Shown here: positions 41,935 through 52,584 of the stretch, piece after piece
How positions within the stretch are numbered: the first letter of the stretch is position 1
How the letters are laid out: each line of letters begins with the position of its first letter
Assembly: GCA_029204225.1 (NCBI GenBank)
Contig: CM055102.1
Span: 7,672,587 to 7,736,586 of the forward strand
From: Diphasiastrum complanatum
Lineage: Eukaryota; Streptophyta; Lycopodiopsida; Lycopodiales; Lycopodiaceae
DNA length: 64,000 nucleotides
Reading direction: 5' to 3'
Notes under the pieces: model-generated
The model's database searches: none
Told to the model about the DNA's origin: nothing
The model's input: only the letters and a program-made list of their open reading frames with translations
Program-made: the position numbers and the translations under genes

Positions 41935-42035
41935 CTTTCCTCCAGCTGCGGGGTTGAACGGCGGCCTGCAAGCGGGCTCCTCTCAAAGACGAGCCAGAAA
42001 GGAGCAATTGCCAGCAGCAGCAGCATTGCCGCCAT
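41935..42035 (-). other. Candidate upstream exon or uORF of the lipase gene
   Basis: A GC-rich island in AT-rich surroundings. On the minus strand an ATG at 42035 opens a 33-codon frame (MAAMLLLLAIAPFWLVFE...) that ends at a good donor, AAAG/GTGAGT (41934). The hydrophobic start looks like a signal peptide. It could be a 5' untranslated exon containing a uORF, the first exon of an alternative transcript, or chance. The plus strand over the same island also has acceptor- and donor-like sites. Confidence 0.3.
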
Positions 42036-42299
42036 TACTGAATGTGAGAGGAGGAGGTGCAGGTGCTCCTGCTGATGTGAGGGGAGGAGCAAACAGGTAA
42101 TTGGGATGCCTGGTGCAATCTAGTGCTCGCCATCGCTGCTATTCTCAGCAACTGATCTGCAACCAAAGATGATCTTCAGCACTCACTCGTGATCTTTAGA
42201 AAGCAGCCATGAATGCACAACAAAAACAAAACAGAACCAAAAAGCTTACACCAACCCAACCGGTCCACAAGGAGAGCGACGGGCCCTCTCACGATCACA

Positions 42300-42300
42300 C

Positions 42301-42347
<47 letters not shown>

Positions 42348-42415
42348 CCGTCGTTAGCTCTCTCTCTCTCTAACCCCTCTCTTTCAATCGAACTCTCTTG
42401 GATCCCTAGCTACCG

Positions 42416-42453
<38 letters not shown>

Positions 42454-42460
42454 GAAATTC
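42300..42460. repeat. (CT)n microsatellites, interrupted
   Basis: Runs at about 42301-42344, 42358-42371 and 42420-42450, separated by short unique sequence. A plus-strand ACTATAAATGGGC box at about 42570 is TATA-like and is followed by another CT-rich stretch, but no plus-strand gene follows. Confidence 0.85.
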
Positions 42461-42805
42461 TGTTTCCCCAAGTTTTCAAAAGTACACGTTACCTCTCTCA
42501 AATGCACGTGTTTGCCATTCAATCTCACTTCAACTGCCCTTCAACGACGTTCTAGGGCAAACGTGGACCACTATAAATGGGCAAATCCCATTTTCTCTAA
42601 CTCTGATGACATTCTCTCTCTCTTTCTCTCTCCAACACCTCACTTTATTACTATTTTTACTCCCAAAAATAGTAAAAATGTAACCGTGAATCCTAAATCA
42701 TAAGCATCATTACTTTCAAAGATACTACTCTCCATCATTTTTAGAGATAGTACTCTCCATCATCATAACAGAGATTTGGACTGAGTTTGGCGCACTTAAA
42801 AAAAT

Positions 42806-42852
42806 GCTAGTACCCTGATCCTATGCTTCTAGTACCCTGATCCTATGCTTCA
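42806..42852. repeat. 22-bp tandem repeat, two copies
   Basis: CTAGTACCCTGATCCTATGCTT twice in a row, apart from a few flanking bases. A related doubling (TACTCTCCATCAT) lies at about 42725-42765. Confidence 0.85.
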
Positions 42853-43010
42853 TCTTCAGAGTTTTGACAGGATGTACTACATCAAAGAGAGACTAAAGAT
42901 TGTCTTGGATGAAGACCTCACTTTTGGTAGAAAGAAAAGAGGCTCTCTACAACGCTAAAGATACGGGGAAACATCTCATATACAATGACGGTAAAATTTG
43001 TTTTGTTGAA

Positions 43011-43305
43011 GCTAAATGTTTACTAAAGAGAACTAGATGAGCTTAAATTGAGCTTGAGTTTGAGTTTGTTGTGTAGTTGACCTTGTAAATGGCTGCATTT
43101 TTTCATTCCATATATTCCCACACTATTGCATAGTGGTTAGCTTTAGTTTAGTTTTTTCTTATCTCGTTGATGGCATTGTCCCATCATACTTGAAATATCT
43201 TAGATGCCCTTTGGCATGGAAAAGACGTCTATATAGCTTTCTCTTCCCTTTTGGCAGATTTCTTTGGAAGATGTCTTTTCCAAGCCCTTTTTTGCAATGA
43301 TTCTA
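43011..43305. repeat. Left arm of a long inverted repeat
   Basis: From GCTAAATGTTTACTAAAGAG to about GCAATGATT it is the reverse complement of 45315-45626 with modest divergence. Outside GCTAAATG similarity stops abruptly. The arms of about 0.3 kb with a 2.0-kb spacer could be the long terminal inverted repeats of a Mutator-like or foldback element. I found no target duplication. Confidence 0.8.
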
Positions 43306-44204
43306 AGCATAACAACTCATATAGAGACAAACAACATGACCCGTAAAAATTTCCTTCAATAGAACCATAATTTATACTCTCGAACTAGTGAACTTTCCAT
43401 CGTGTTCAGCAGCTATTCATATATGGTTCTACCTAACAATACCTTACTACTTTCATACGGCCAGGGATAGTACCATACTATATTTTCATGCTTATGATCT
43501 GATCATAGTGATTTATTTACTGCTGATTTAACTCACAGAAGTACAAAAAATATCAAAGGTTTCACTTATATCTAATAGATATAAAACTAGCACACAATTC
43601 TACCTATTTCGCATCTAATTGACAAGAGCTTTTGAACACCACAATCAAACTAGAATTAATTGACCCTCACATCCTGTCACACATGTGAAAAATATAGTAC
43701 TTTGTTCAGATTCAGATCTATTCATTAGACACAAAAAACAACACATTCATCATGCATCAATTCCTCATGAAAGAGCAAACTTGCCAAAATCAACATCTCT
43801 TGATAATCTCTCAAAGTATGTACAAAATGAGCTCTCAATCCATGTCAAATGATCTCGGAGGTGAGATTAGGGTAGAGTGCCATTAGGGTAGACCCTAAAC
43901 CCGACTATCAAAGCTTCAGATCATGCATAATTATCCTCTTGGTAGCTCGAGTCAAGTGACTTACAAAAGTAGGTGGCCAACCTCATAAAAAATCCCTATA
44001 ATCTAGGAACATGATTTATGGACTTAACATAATCATGAAATTCAATTATGAATGGTGAGTTGATTACATCTAATCAACTCATAACTAAGTAAACAAGATG
44101 AGGACACTTTTACAAATACAATGAACTGGAATATAATTCACTTTAGAAAAATATTTATTTAGCTAATTCCATTTCACTATCAATAAGCAAAATAAATAAA
44201 AAAT

Positions 44205-44582
44205 CGCGTGGATAATCCACACAGAAGATATCAACACGTGGATAACTTTAACCTGGAATAGGAATATTGTCCCGGTCCGATGAAGTCGTTGAGATAACTG
44301 AATTTGCATGGATAATCCACGCGCAAAACTGCCATTCGCGGCACTGCCAAGCTTCCCTCCCAAACAGTTGCCGAAATTTTCACAATTCAATTTTGCATGG
44401 ATTATCCATGCGTGGATAATCCACGCGCATAAATTTTTTGGCGCCGTGTTAGAAAAACACCGGTGGACTTGCCAGAGGTGTGGTCAAATTTTTTTTTGGC
44501 ATGGATAATTCACGCATGGATGTTCCACGCAAAAAAAAATTTAGAAAATTGGCTAAGTGTCAGGTGTTGCATGGATAAACAC
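44205..44582. repeat. Cluster of 17-bp palindromes (GCGTGGATAATCCACGC family)
   Basis: Perfect or near-perfect palindromes at 44208-44220, 44306-44322, 44395-44411, 44410-44426, 44499-44515 and 44514-44530, plus half sites near 44235 and 44569. Two pairs overlap by two bases, forming double palindromes. Their core is GTGGATAATCCAC or CATGGATTATCCATG. They lie in the spacer of the long inverted repeat. Possibly termini of nested small MITEs or clustered binding sites. Confidence 0.85.
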
Positions 44583-44609
44583 AGAGTTTTCTAGTTGTGT
44601 TTGATCTGT

Positions 44610-45011
44610 TTATATAGATAGAGAGAAAAAGGTTAAATCTAATCCGAGATTACAAAAACGACTGATTAAGCACGTCCTAACGCTATCCAAATTGTTGTCG
44701 TCATCATCCGTGGAGGTGGTACTCCTCCTGGTACTTTCTTTGATCTCCTTTGTACTGAAGATCCGTCGTCCTTCGGTCTTCATGTCTTCTTCATCCTTCA
44801 GTTTTGCCACTGAGATTTTTTGGGTCCACGAACATTTGACCTTTGTGTTCGGGTGGGCTTCAGTCCACGAACACTTTACCTTCGTCTTTGGGTATCCTTC
44901 AATCCTCAAAGCTTTGGTCTTTGCGTTTGTATAGTTCCCTTGCGTTTGTGTAGACTTGAGCTCGAAAGCTAGCAAAGCTTTATGGCTCGAAACAATTTGT
45001 TTTTTCATCAA
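44610..45011 (-). CDS. Hypothetical 133-codon open frame
   Basis: Not recognised. The frame starts MMKKQIVSSHKALLAFELK and is rich in Lys, Thr and Asp. It contains two copies of TKVKCSWT in tandem (about residues 42-70) and a run of four Asp residues, with no hydrophobic segment. A shorter open frame lies antisense. Because it sits in the spacer of the long inverted repeat it may be sequence captured by, or belonging to, that element. The small internal duplication and lack of any domain make a real gene unlikely. Confidence 0.2.
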   Translation of the reverse strand: MMKKQIVSSHKALLAFELKSTQTQGNYTNAKTKALRIEGYPKTKVKCSWTEAHPNTKVKCSWTQKISVAKLKDEEDMKTEGRRIFSTKEIKESTRRSTTSTDDDDNNLDSVRTCLISRFCNLGLDLTFFSLSI

Positions 45012-45314
45012 CCAGATAAAAAAATAGGGAGAGTCTACATAAACACATTGGAGAATGGATTTCCTTTTGTACTTCCGTCCGTAAAATCAGCAGTAAATAA
45101 ATTTCTAAGATCTAAGCATGAAAATACAGTATGGTACTATCCCTGTCTGTACAAAAGCAGTTTGGTAATGTTAAGCAGAACCATAAATGAATAGCTGCTG
45201 AACATGATGGAAAGTTCACTGGTTTGAGAGTCTTATGGACTTGAAGGTTCTTAATTTTCCATCAAATGACACCATGCCACTTTCATCAATCCATGAATTT
45301 CAATTGTTTTATAA

Positions 45315-45626
45315 AATCATTGCAAAACAAAGGGCTTGGAAAAGACATCTTCCAAAGAAATCTACCAAAAGGAAGGAGAAAGCTATATAGACGTCTTTTC
45401 CATGCCAAAAGGCATATAAGACAAAATAGTATTTCATGTATGATGGAAACAAGATGGACAATGCCATCAACTAGATAAGAAAAAACTAAACTAAAGCTAA
45501 CCACTATGCAATAGTCTAGGAATATATGGCATGAAAAAATGCAGCCATTTACAAGGTCAACTAGACATCAAACTCAAACTCAAGCTCAATTTGAGCTCAT
45601 CTAGTTCTCTTTAGTAAACATTTAGC
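45315..45626. repeat. Right arm of a long inverted repeat
   Basis: Reverse complement of the left arm at 43011-43305; similarity begins at about AATCATTGC and ends at TTTAGC (45626). A few small gaps account for the 17-bp difference in length. Confidence 0.8.
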
Positions 45627-45786
45627 AAACCCTAAAAATGACAAGAATATGCTAATTCCATATATTTACACACATGTGAAGGCCCAAGGGTAACAAATAT
45701 TGAAGGGGACCAAGGACCAAAAAAGTTGCTCTAGTTGTTGTGACGGGGCCACCTATTGAGTCTTGACCGCCTCGCGATCATGTCTG

Positions 45787-46605
45787 TGATAAATTTTACA
45801 GTTTTTAGGACAATAATGATTGTACTTAACAATCATAGAGAGTTATTGGTTGCTTAATCAATGGATCTATCAAGTTCTACACATGAGATCTCGATCTAGA
45901 TTCACTGCACATGGATTTAAGCAAGAGCAATGGATCAACACATCATAAATTAGTGAGAGCGGCCTCACACGTGTGGAGTACTATCCACAGTACGGCCTGC
46001 ACCTGAAACAACAAGTACAATAGTCCTAGATAGCAATCACTCATAGAAATCACAAGACAAATGACTAGAAATCTCACAAAAGTGTAGAATGCAAAAGTCT
46101 CATCAATCTTCTTAGCATCCATGAGTCTGGTACAATCCAGCAGGTCTTCACACGTGTGAAGAGTGCCACATCACTTAGATCTATCCATTTGATCCATCCT
46201 TGATCCTTATCCAAAAGTTGACCTTCTATAATATGGCTAAAATCCAAAAAGCTAGTCTCCTAGAATATAGGAATATTCCCTACAGAATAGGATCTAAGAA
46301 AAATGGTCAACTCTTATCTTCTAGTACTCTATACACACGTGTGAACATCCACTTGCCATGATGCACATGCAAGGAAAGGCTAATTTCTAGGTGACTAGTC
46401 AACTTGACTAAAAAACTAGTCATATCATGTTCACACTAACTAGATTGATACAAAATCAATTTTGAAAAAAACAAGTATGAAAACTACATCCTTTCACACG
46501 TGTGAATAGACTCCACACATGTGAAATTAGATCATCAACATTATTCTAATGTTTGATCAATATTTACAATAACCAATGTCAAGTGAGAAGTGACAATTTT
46601 CAACA
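45787..46605 (-). repeat. Copia B 3' LTR
   Basis: 819 bp; on the minus strand TGTTGAAAATTG ... AAATTTATCA. It contains CACACGTGTG palindromes at 45966, 46149, 46334 and 46495, and a degenerate one at 46514. Confidence 0.95.
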
Positions 46606-46619
46606 CTCCACCTCACTTC
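46606..46619 (-). other. Copia B polypurine tract
   Basis: On the minus strand GAAGTGAGGTGGAG immediately before the 3' LTR start TGTTG. Confidence 0.85.
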
Positions 46620-46716
46620 TAACTTGGCAAATCTAATGTACATCTATCTACAATTCCAAGAGCATATCTTAACTTAAAAAATGGATCTTTGGACAATGGC
46701 TTGGTTAAGAGATCAG

Positions 46717-48177
46717 CTATGCATTCGGATGATGGTACATGATGTAGTTGCACCTCCTTGGATTGTACCTTCTCCTCACAAAGTGGTGAGCTATCTCAAT
46801 ATGCTTTGTTCTAGCATGGAAGATAGGATTTGAAGCAATTTGTTGAGAAGCTTGATTGTCACAAAATATGTAAGGGATCTCCTCGGCCTCTAGCACATGT
46901 AGTTCCATCAAGAGTCTTCTTAGCCATAGGAGCTCTTTGGTTGTTGAAGTCAATGCCTTGTACTCGACTTCACAAGAAGATAGTGAGATTGTATCTTGCT
47001 TTTTGGAAAGCCAAGATATTACTCCTCCACAAAGAAATGTTGCAAATGCACTAATGGACTTCCTATCCATCTTGTCACCTACAAAATCTGAATCCGAGTA
47101 GGCTCTCAAGTGCAAGTTAGATCCTTCATAAAGTATGCCAAAAATTCTAGTACTAGAAACATATCTAGGTACTCTTTTGGCACTTTTCCAATGATGAACT
47201 AAAGGAGCTTGCATACTTTGACTCAACTTGCTTACACAAAAACTTAAGTCAGGTCTAGTGATGGTCAAATAGATTAGAGAGCCTATAAGCTTCCTAAAGA
47301 GGGTGATGTCCTCAAAGGATGCTTCATCACCTTCATTAGTTGCTTTCACAACATGCCCCATAGGGGTGTCAATCCCCTTAAAATCTTTCATACCAAATCT
47401 TTCAAGAATGGAAGTAGCATACTTAGATTGACTTATGAAAGTACAATTGTTACTTCTAGACACTTCTATCCCAAGTATAAACTTTAGGAAGCCTAAATCT
47501 ACCATCTTGAACTCACTAGATAAATCAACTTTTACTTTGCTTATGCCTTCATCATCATTTCCTGTCAAAATGATGTCATCAACATAAAGTACCAAAATGA
47601 TGATCATTCCTTCATAACATTTGAAATATAAAGAAGGTCCATAAGCACTTAGTACAAAGCCAAGAGAATAGAGAAAATCATGCAACCTAGAGTACCAAGC
47701 TCTAGGTGCTTGCTTCAAGCCATATAGGCTCTTCCTTAAGTAGCACATCTTTTGCTCCTCACCAACCTTGATGAAGCCCTCGGGTTGCATCATGTAGATT
47801 TCCTCTTCTAAGAAGCCATTCAAGAAGGCATTTATCACATCCATTTGGTAGAGATCCCACTTGAACAAAGTAGCAATGCAAATGATTAATCTAATAGTTA
47901 CAAGCTTAGCTACAGGTGCAAATGTTTCTTCATAATCCAATCGTTTTATTTGAAGAAATCCCTTAGCAACAAGCCTAGCTTTGTACTTACTAATAGATCC
48001 ATCTTGATTGTACTTTATTCTATAAATCCACTTACATGCAAGTGGTCTCTTCCCTCTTGGAAGATTTACAAGATTCCAAGTATGATTTTCTTCTAATACA
48101 TCATACTCTACTTGCATTGCATCTCTCCAAACTTTAGATTTATATGCTTCTTCAAAAGATGATGGTTCTTCAAGCAA
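46717..48177 (-). pseudogene. Copia B reverse transcriptase and RNase H
   Basis: A 486-codon open frame. Residues 1-40 are the start of the RVT_2 domain (SFEEAYKSKVWRDAM, ENHTWNLVNLP). The first catalytic Asp is at about 113 (QMDVINAFL) and the YVDD box is intact at 198-201. Then follow GLKQAPRAWY, PMGHVV and LIYLTITRPDLSF. RNase H follows from about residue 365 (YSDSDFVGD, SLSSCEVEYKAL, FCDNQAS, ARTKHIEIAHHFVR). A one-base change just after HHFVR throws the last 40 residues out of frame; the expected ADLLTKPL is in another frame at about 46725-46690. All polymerase catalytic residues are present. It is translated in the element as part of Gag-Pol, so the Met has no meaning as a start. Confidence 0.93.
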
Positions 48178-49750
48178 TGTAGCTAAGAAGGAGTAAGAGG
48201 TAGAAGGTGTAAAGTGTTCCTTTTGCTTTCCCTTTCCACATAGGTGAGCCTTGAGGGCTCGGCCTTTCTTCTTGATGATCTTCTCGGCCCCTTTTGAGAT
48301 GGATCCATGTCTCTATCCTCGGGTTTGTCAAGATCCTCCTCAAATTTGTCAAGATCCTCCTCGGTTTGTCAAGATTTTCAATGCACAATGGGTTAGATCC
48401 ATTTGACAAGCTCTTAGCAAATTGTGACTCATCAAAAAGTACATACTTGCTTACCTTTACTTTCTTGGATATAGGATCATATATCCTGTAGCCCTTGCTA
48501 TTTTCTCCATAGCCAACAAAGATCCCTTTGAAGGAGGTAGCATCTTCCTTCCTTCTTGTCTCCAAAGGGATGTGAACATAACAAATACCTCCAAAGATCT
48601 TAAAATCTTTTACATTGGGTTTCTTATCAAACAAGGCTTGATAAGGTGAGATCTCATCTATAGCACTACTAGGAAGTCTATTACACAAGTAATTAGCACA
48701 TGTTATAGTTTCTTCCCAAAATGAGATGGGAAGTGATGCATCAAGTCTTAAAGACTTTGCACACTCACATAGACTCCTATTTTTACTCTCGGCCACCCCA
48801 TTTTGTTGGGGGGCGTAGGAACAGGTGTATTGCAATTTAATGCCATTGATCTCACAAAAGTGATCATTTTATTGGAGGTGTACTCTCCTCCATTATCACA
48901 TCTTAGTGCTTTGATGGAAGTACTAAGTTGCTTCGCTACTAGAGACTTGAACTTAATGAAAGCTTCATAAACAAGACTTTTCTTTGATAGTAACTCAATC
49001 CATGTGAATCTAGTACAATCATCTATGAAAGTTACATACATCAAAGCACCTCCATTACTTGCATGTGAAAAACTATGTACATCAGAATGTATGGGATCCA
49101 AGGGAGAGGTAGATCTTGATGAAGATCTCTTGTAAGAAGATTTGTGTGACTTTTCAAGGACACATGCCTCACACATCTTTCCACACTTCTTGAAGGCTCT
49201 TGGTAGGCCGAGAGCTAGTTCCTTGCTTGCCATTGACTCCATAGATTGAAGATTAGGATGGCCTAATCTCTTATGCCATATCTCCACTTGAGATAGCTCT
49301 TCCCTAGCCGAGTTCACACTTTCGTTTGCAACATTAGCATCCAACTTAAATAGTCTACCTTGCTTAATGCCACTAGCTATGCACTTATCATTTTTCAAGA
49401 TGGAACAAACTCCATTCTTGAAGTGTACATCTAGTCCATTGTCCATTAATTGTCCTACACTAAGCAAGTTTTTTGAAATGGTAGAAACATACAAAACATT
49501 ATCTAGATCTATCCTTTTAGATGTGCCTAAGCAAAGAGGAGTAGATCCTATGCCATCTATCTTGCATGCTTGATCACTAGCAGTGTATATTGACTTCGTA
49601 GAGTCATTACAAGATAGAAGAGTGGAGAAATAATGCTTGTTAAAAGACATGTGGGAACTAGCTCCACTATCTATCCACCATGTGACGACTTGAAGTTGGT
49701 GTAGATGCAACCATCAAGGATGTATTGAATACCTCCTCATCTTCTTCCTC
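48170..49750 (-). pseudogene. Copia B protease and integrase, frameshifted
   Basis: 49710-48870 carries the aspartic protease active site (WWIDSGASSHMS), the block VLYVSTISKNLLSVGQL, the GAG-pre-integrase zinc site (WHKRLGH ... CEACVLEK) and the integrase core with its two aspartates (HSDVHSFSH; FIDDCTRF; DNGGEY). Near 48870 (KMITFV against the expected DHFCEI) the frame shifts by one. The integrase continues at 48835-48170 with APQQNGVAESKNRSL (the third acidic residue), FGGICYVHIP and the linker to RT. It overlaps the RT frame by a few bases. One frameshift separates it from a working order. Confidence 0.9.
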
Positions 49751-49807
49751 TTGAGCAATGTTCCCTTGATCTCCATTTGCTTGTTGATTCTTCTTCAAGT
49801 AGCACAT

Positions 49808-50593
49808 TTAGGCAAAGTGTCCTTTCTTTCCACAAAAGAAACACTTGAGCTTTGCCTTGTTCTTCACCTTGCCTTTGGAAGTAGATCCTCCATTCTTCAT
49901 CTCGGCCTCCTTGCCTTGATTCTTCTTGAATGGATGTTGCTTCTTCTTGCTTTTGGATGTAAAGTTTGCTTTCTCCTCTCCTCCATTAAGTGACATGCCA
50001 TCCATTCTTGTCTTGAGGTGTAGAAGCCTACTCTCCTCGGCCAAAAGAACATTGTGCAACTTGTCAATGGACGGAAGAGTGTCTTGAATAGCAAATGATT
50101 GGACTAAGTTGGTGAACTCATCACCTAGGCCATTTAAGATGATTTGTACTAGCTCTTGATCTTGGATCTTCTCTCCTATTGCACTTAATTCCTTGTTAAG
50201 AGATTTGATTCTAAGGACATACTCTTGTCCACTCTCTCCACTTCCTTTCATGATTTGAAAAACTTGATTTCTTAGCATGAGGATTCTTGAAGTATTATTG
50301 GATTCATAGATGCTCTTTAATGAATCCCAAGCCTCTTTGGATGAGGTACAAGAAGACACCTCTTTCAAGAGGTCATTGCATACATTTAACTTTATGCAAT
50401 GTAGAGCTAATCTTGCTCTCTTCTTGTATTTGGCTTGTTCTTGGGGAGTTTGAGGCTCTTTTTCAACTCCTTGAACTATGTCAAATAGATCATGGATCAC
50501 TAGGATTGATTCCATTCTCACTTTCCAAATGGAATAATTTGTGGAAGTGAGTCTCTCACTTGATTCCCTCAAATATCCACCCATGGATGACAT
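49808..50593 (-). pseudogene. Copia B Gag with stop in the zinc knuckle
   Basis: 261 codons from an ATG (MSSMGGYLRESSERLTSTN). Blocks: NYSIWKVRMESIL (25-38), the UBN2-type middle (SSKEAWDSLKSIYES, KGSGESGQEYVLRIKSL, ILNGLGDEFTNLV), a basic linker rich in Lys, and the CCHC knuckle CFFCGKKGHFA that is cut by TAA where a Lys codon is expected. The protease follows about 100 codons later. Otherwise the frame is intact. Confidence 0.92.
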
Positions 50594-51011
50594 TGTAGAA
50601 TGAATGCTCTTCTTAAAATCACAAAGATTTCTGAATTTTAAAAGATCTATGAAGGGCCTAAAGCTTACAAGAATGCCTATAGGCTTGTCTCTATCAAACT
50701 AGCACACAAGCTTGAATGATACACAAAGATCTTGCCAAAAATTCCTAGCTTTCACTCTCACAAAAAAAAATTGCTTTACACTTTTCTTAAAGATTTCACT
50801 TCACTAAGGATCTGAACAAATCAGCCTCTAAGATCTGATCTTAGACTCTAAAAAGAAATGCTTTAATGATCCAAAACTCTATTTGGTCATAGGTATTAGC
50901 TAGATTGAATCTAGATCAATACTATGCTTCAAAAAGCACAAAAAATGAACTAGTATTGTGATTCTAGGACCAAAAAGCACAAAGTAACCTGAAATGAAAG
51001 TTGTTGTATGG

Positions 51012-51027
51012 TTTCACACGTGTGAAA
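51012..51027. promoter_or_regulatory. G-box palindrome in copia B leader
   Basis: TTTCACACGTGTGAAA, a perfect 16-bp palindrome with the G-box core CACGTG, between the primer-binding site and gag. Confidence 0.8.
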
Positions 51028-51174
51028 AGTACATACACAGCCTCCAAGTCATTTTGATCCAAATGAATTCAAGTTATCACTCTAGATGAACTCGCCCTCA
51101 CTAGTATTGGCCAAAAACAAATTTTGCCAATGATCTTTAGAAGATTTATGATTCAATGATCACTCTCTTACTTA

Positions 51175-51186
51175 GTTCTGATACCA
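51175..51186 (-). other. Copia B primer-binding site, initiator-Met tRNA type
   Basis: On the minus strand TGGTATCAGAAC directly after the 5' LTR end (...TTTATTA). Confidence 0.9.
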
Positions 51187-52034
51187 TAATAAATTTTATA
51201 GTTTTTAGGACAATAATGATTGTACTTAACAATCATAGAGAGTTATTGGTTGCTTAATCAATGGATCTATCAAGTTCTACACATTAGATCTTGATCTAGA
51301 TTCACTACACATGGATTTAAGCAAGAGCAATGGATCAACACATCATAAATTAGTGAGAGCGACCTCACACGTGTGGAGTACTGTCCACAGTACGGCCTGC
51401 ACCTGAAACAACAAGTACAATAGTCCTAGATAGCAATCACTCATAGAAATCACAAAACAAATGACTATAAATCTCACAAAAGTGTAGAATGCAAAGTCTC
51501 ATCAATTTTCTTAGCAAAATGATGATCCTTTTATGGATCAAGTACATCCACGAGTTTGGTACAGTCCAGCAGGTCTTCACACGTGTGAAGAGTGCCACAT
51601 CACTCAGATCTATCCATTTGATCCATCCTTGATCCTTATCCAAAAGTTGACCTTCTAGAATATGGCTAAAATCCAAAAAGCTAGTCTCCTAGAATACAGG
51701 AATATTCCTTACAAAATAGGATCTTAGGAAAATGGTCAACTCTTATCTTCTAGTACTCTATACACACGTGTGAACATCCACTTGCCATGATGCACATGCA
51801 AGGAAAGGCTAATTTCTAGGTGACTGGTCAACTTGACTAAAAAACTAGTCATATCATGTTCACACTAACTAGATTGATACAAAATCAATTTACATATATA
51901 CAAGTATGAAAAGTACATCCTTTCACACGTGGGAACAGGCTCCACACGTGTGAAACCAGATCATCAACATTATTCTAATGTTTGATCAATATTTACAACG
52001 ACCAATGTCAAGTGAGAAGTGACAATTTTCAATA
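51187..52034 (-). repeat. Copia B 5' LTR
   Basis: About 848 bp; both terminal dinucleotides have mutated on the minus strand (TATTG... and ...TTATTA instead of TGTTG and TTATCA). It carries CACACGTGTG palindromes at 51366, 51579, 51763 and 51943, and an imperfect one at 51922-51935. Confidence 0.95.
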
Positions 52035-52040
52035 AGTCTG

Positions 52041-52580
52041 CATGTTCCTCTTTAAGGCAAAGAGATCAGACATAGACACAGACAGAGCATCGTCTTCACT
52101 TTTTCTGTATATATCTCCATATATACCTAACATATGGATCATCAATTCTCCACGTCTTGACTTTGTCTGTCATTCTGTTTATATCTGATTCTTTCTGAAT
52201 AACAACATTTTGATGTTTGCACAATTTGTCTCAATATAATGATCTACTGATACGGTTCCTGATTCGGTTTCTGAATACTAGTGAGATCGAAGCGAAGTGG
52301 TGTGAAAAAATATTGCGTGCTATTTGTTTGTTGACCTCCATTGATGAACAATCATTGTTGACATTACTCAATAAAAGATTCACCGAGTAGATATCCACTA
52401 TTGGAAAGATGCTATTACACCACAATCGTGTGTGCGTCTCTTGTTATCAATCCTTTCAACACGAAAGTGGAAACCAAAAGCCCATATAACATTATACATT
52501 TTGCACTGCCACATGACAAACATGAATCTCATAAATAATCACTATGATTGAACATGATGTTTCAAAATAATTAAACAAAT
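52041..52580. other. AT-rich DNA between copia B and the CACTA pseudogene
   Basis: No gene seen. It may include the 3' part of the CACTA element; no CACTA terminal motif was found. Confidence 0.35.
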
Positions 52581-52584
52581 ATTG

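Larger units (their letters stand above)
45787..52034 (-). mobile_element. Full-length copia retrotransposon, family B, about 6.25 kb
   Basis: Minus strand: 5' LTR 52034-51187, primer-binding site 51186-51175, leader, gag 50593-49808, pol about 49750-46720, polypurine tract 46619-46606 and 3' LTR 46605-45787. GTCTG at 45782-45786 and 52036-52040 is a perfect 5-bp target duplication (one extra A separates the right copy from the LTR). LTRs match over their length, apart from a roughly 30-bp segment present only at about 51518-51550 and scattered transitions. The coding region has a premature stop at the zinc knuckle and at least two frameshifts, so it is dead but the youngest large element here. 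Confidence 0.95.

Noticed and set aside
42565-42600. Plus-strand promoter (TATA-like ACTATAAATGGGC)
   Set aside because: No plus-strand coding region follows; kept only as a note in the CT-repeat entry.
46830-47054. Plus-strand open frames across the copia B element (46830-47054, 49367-49573, 49751-49993, 50287-50550)
   Set aside because: Antisense shadows of the RT, protease and Gag frames.
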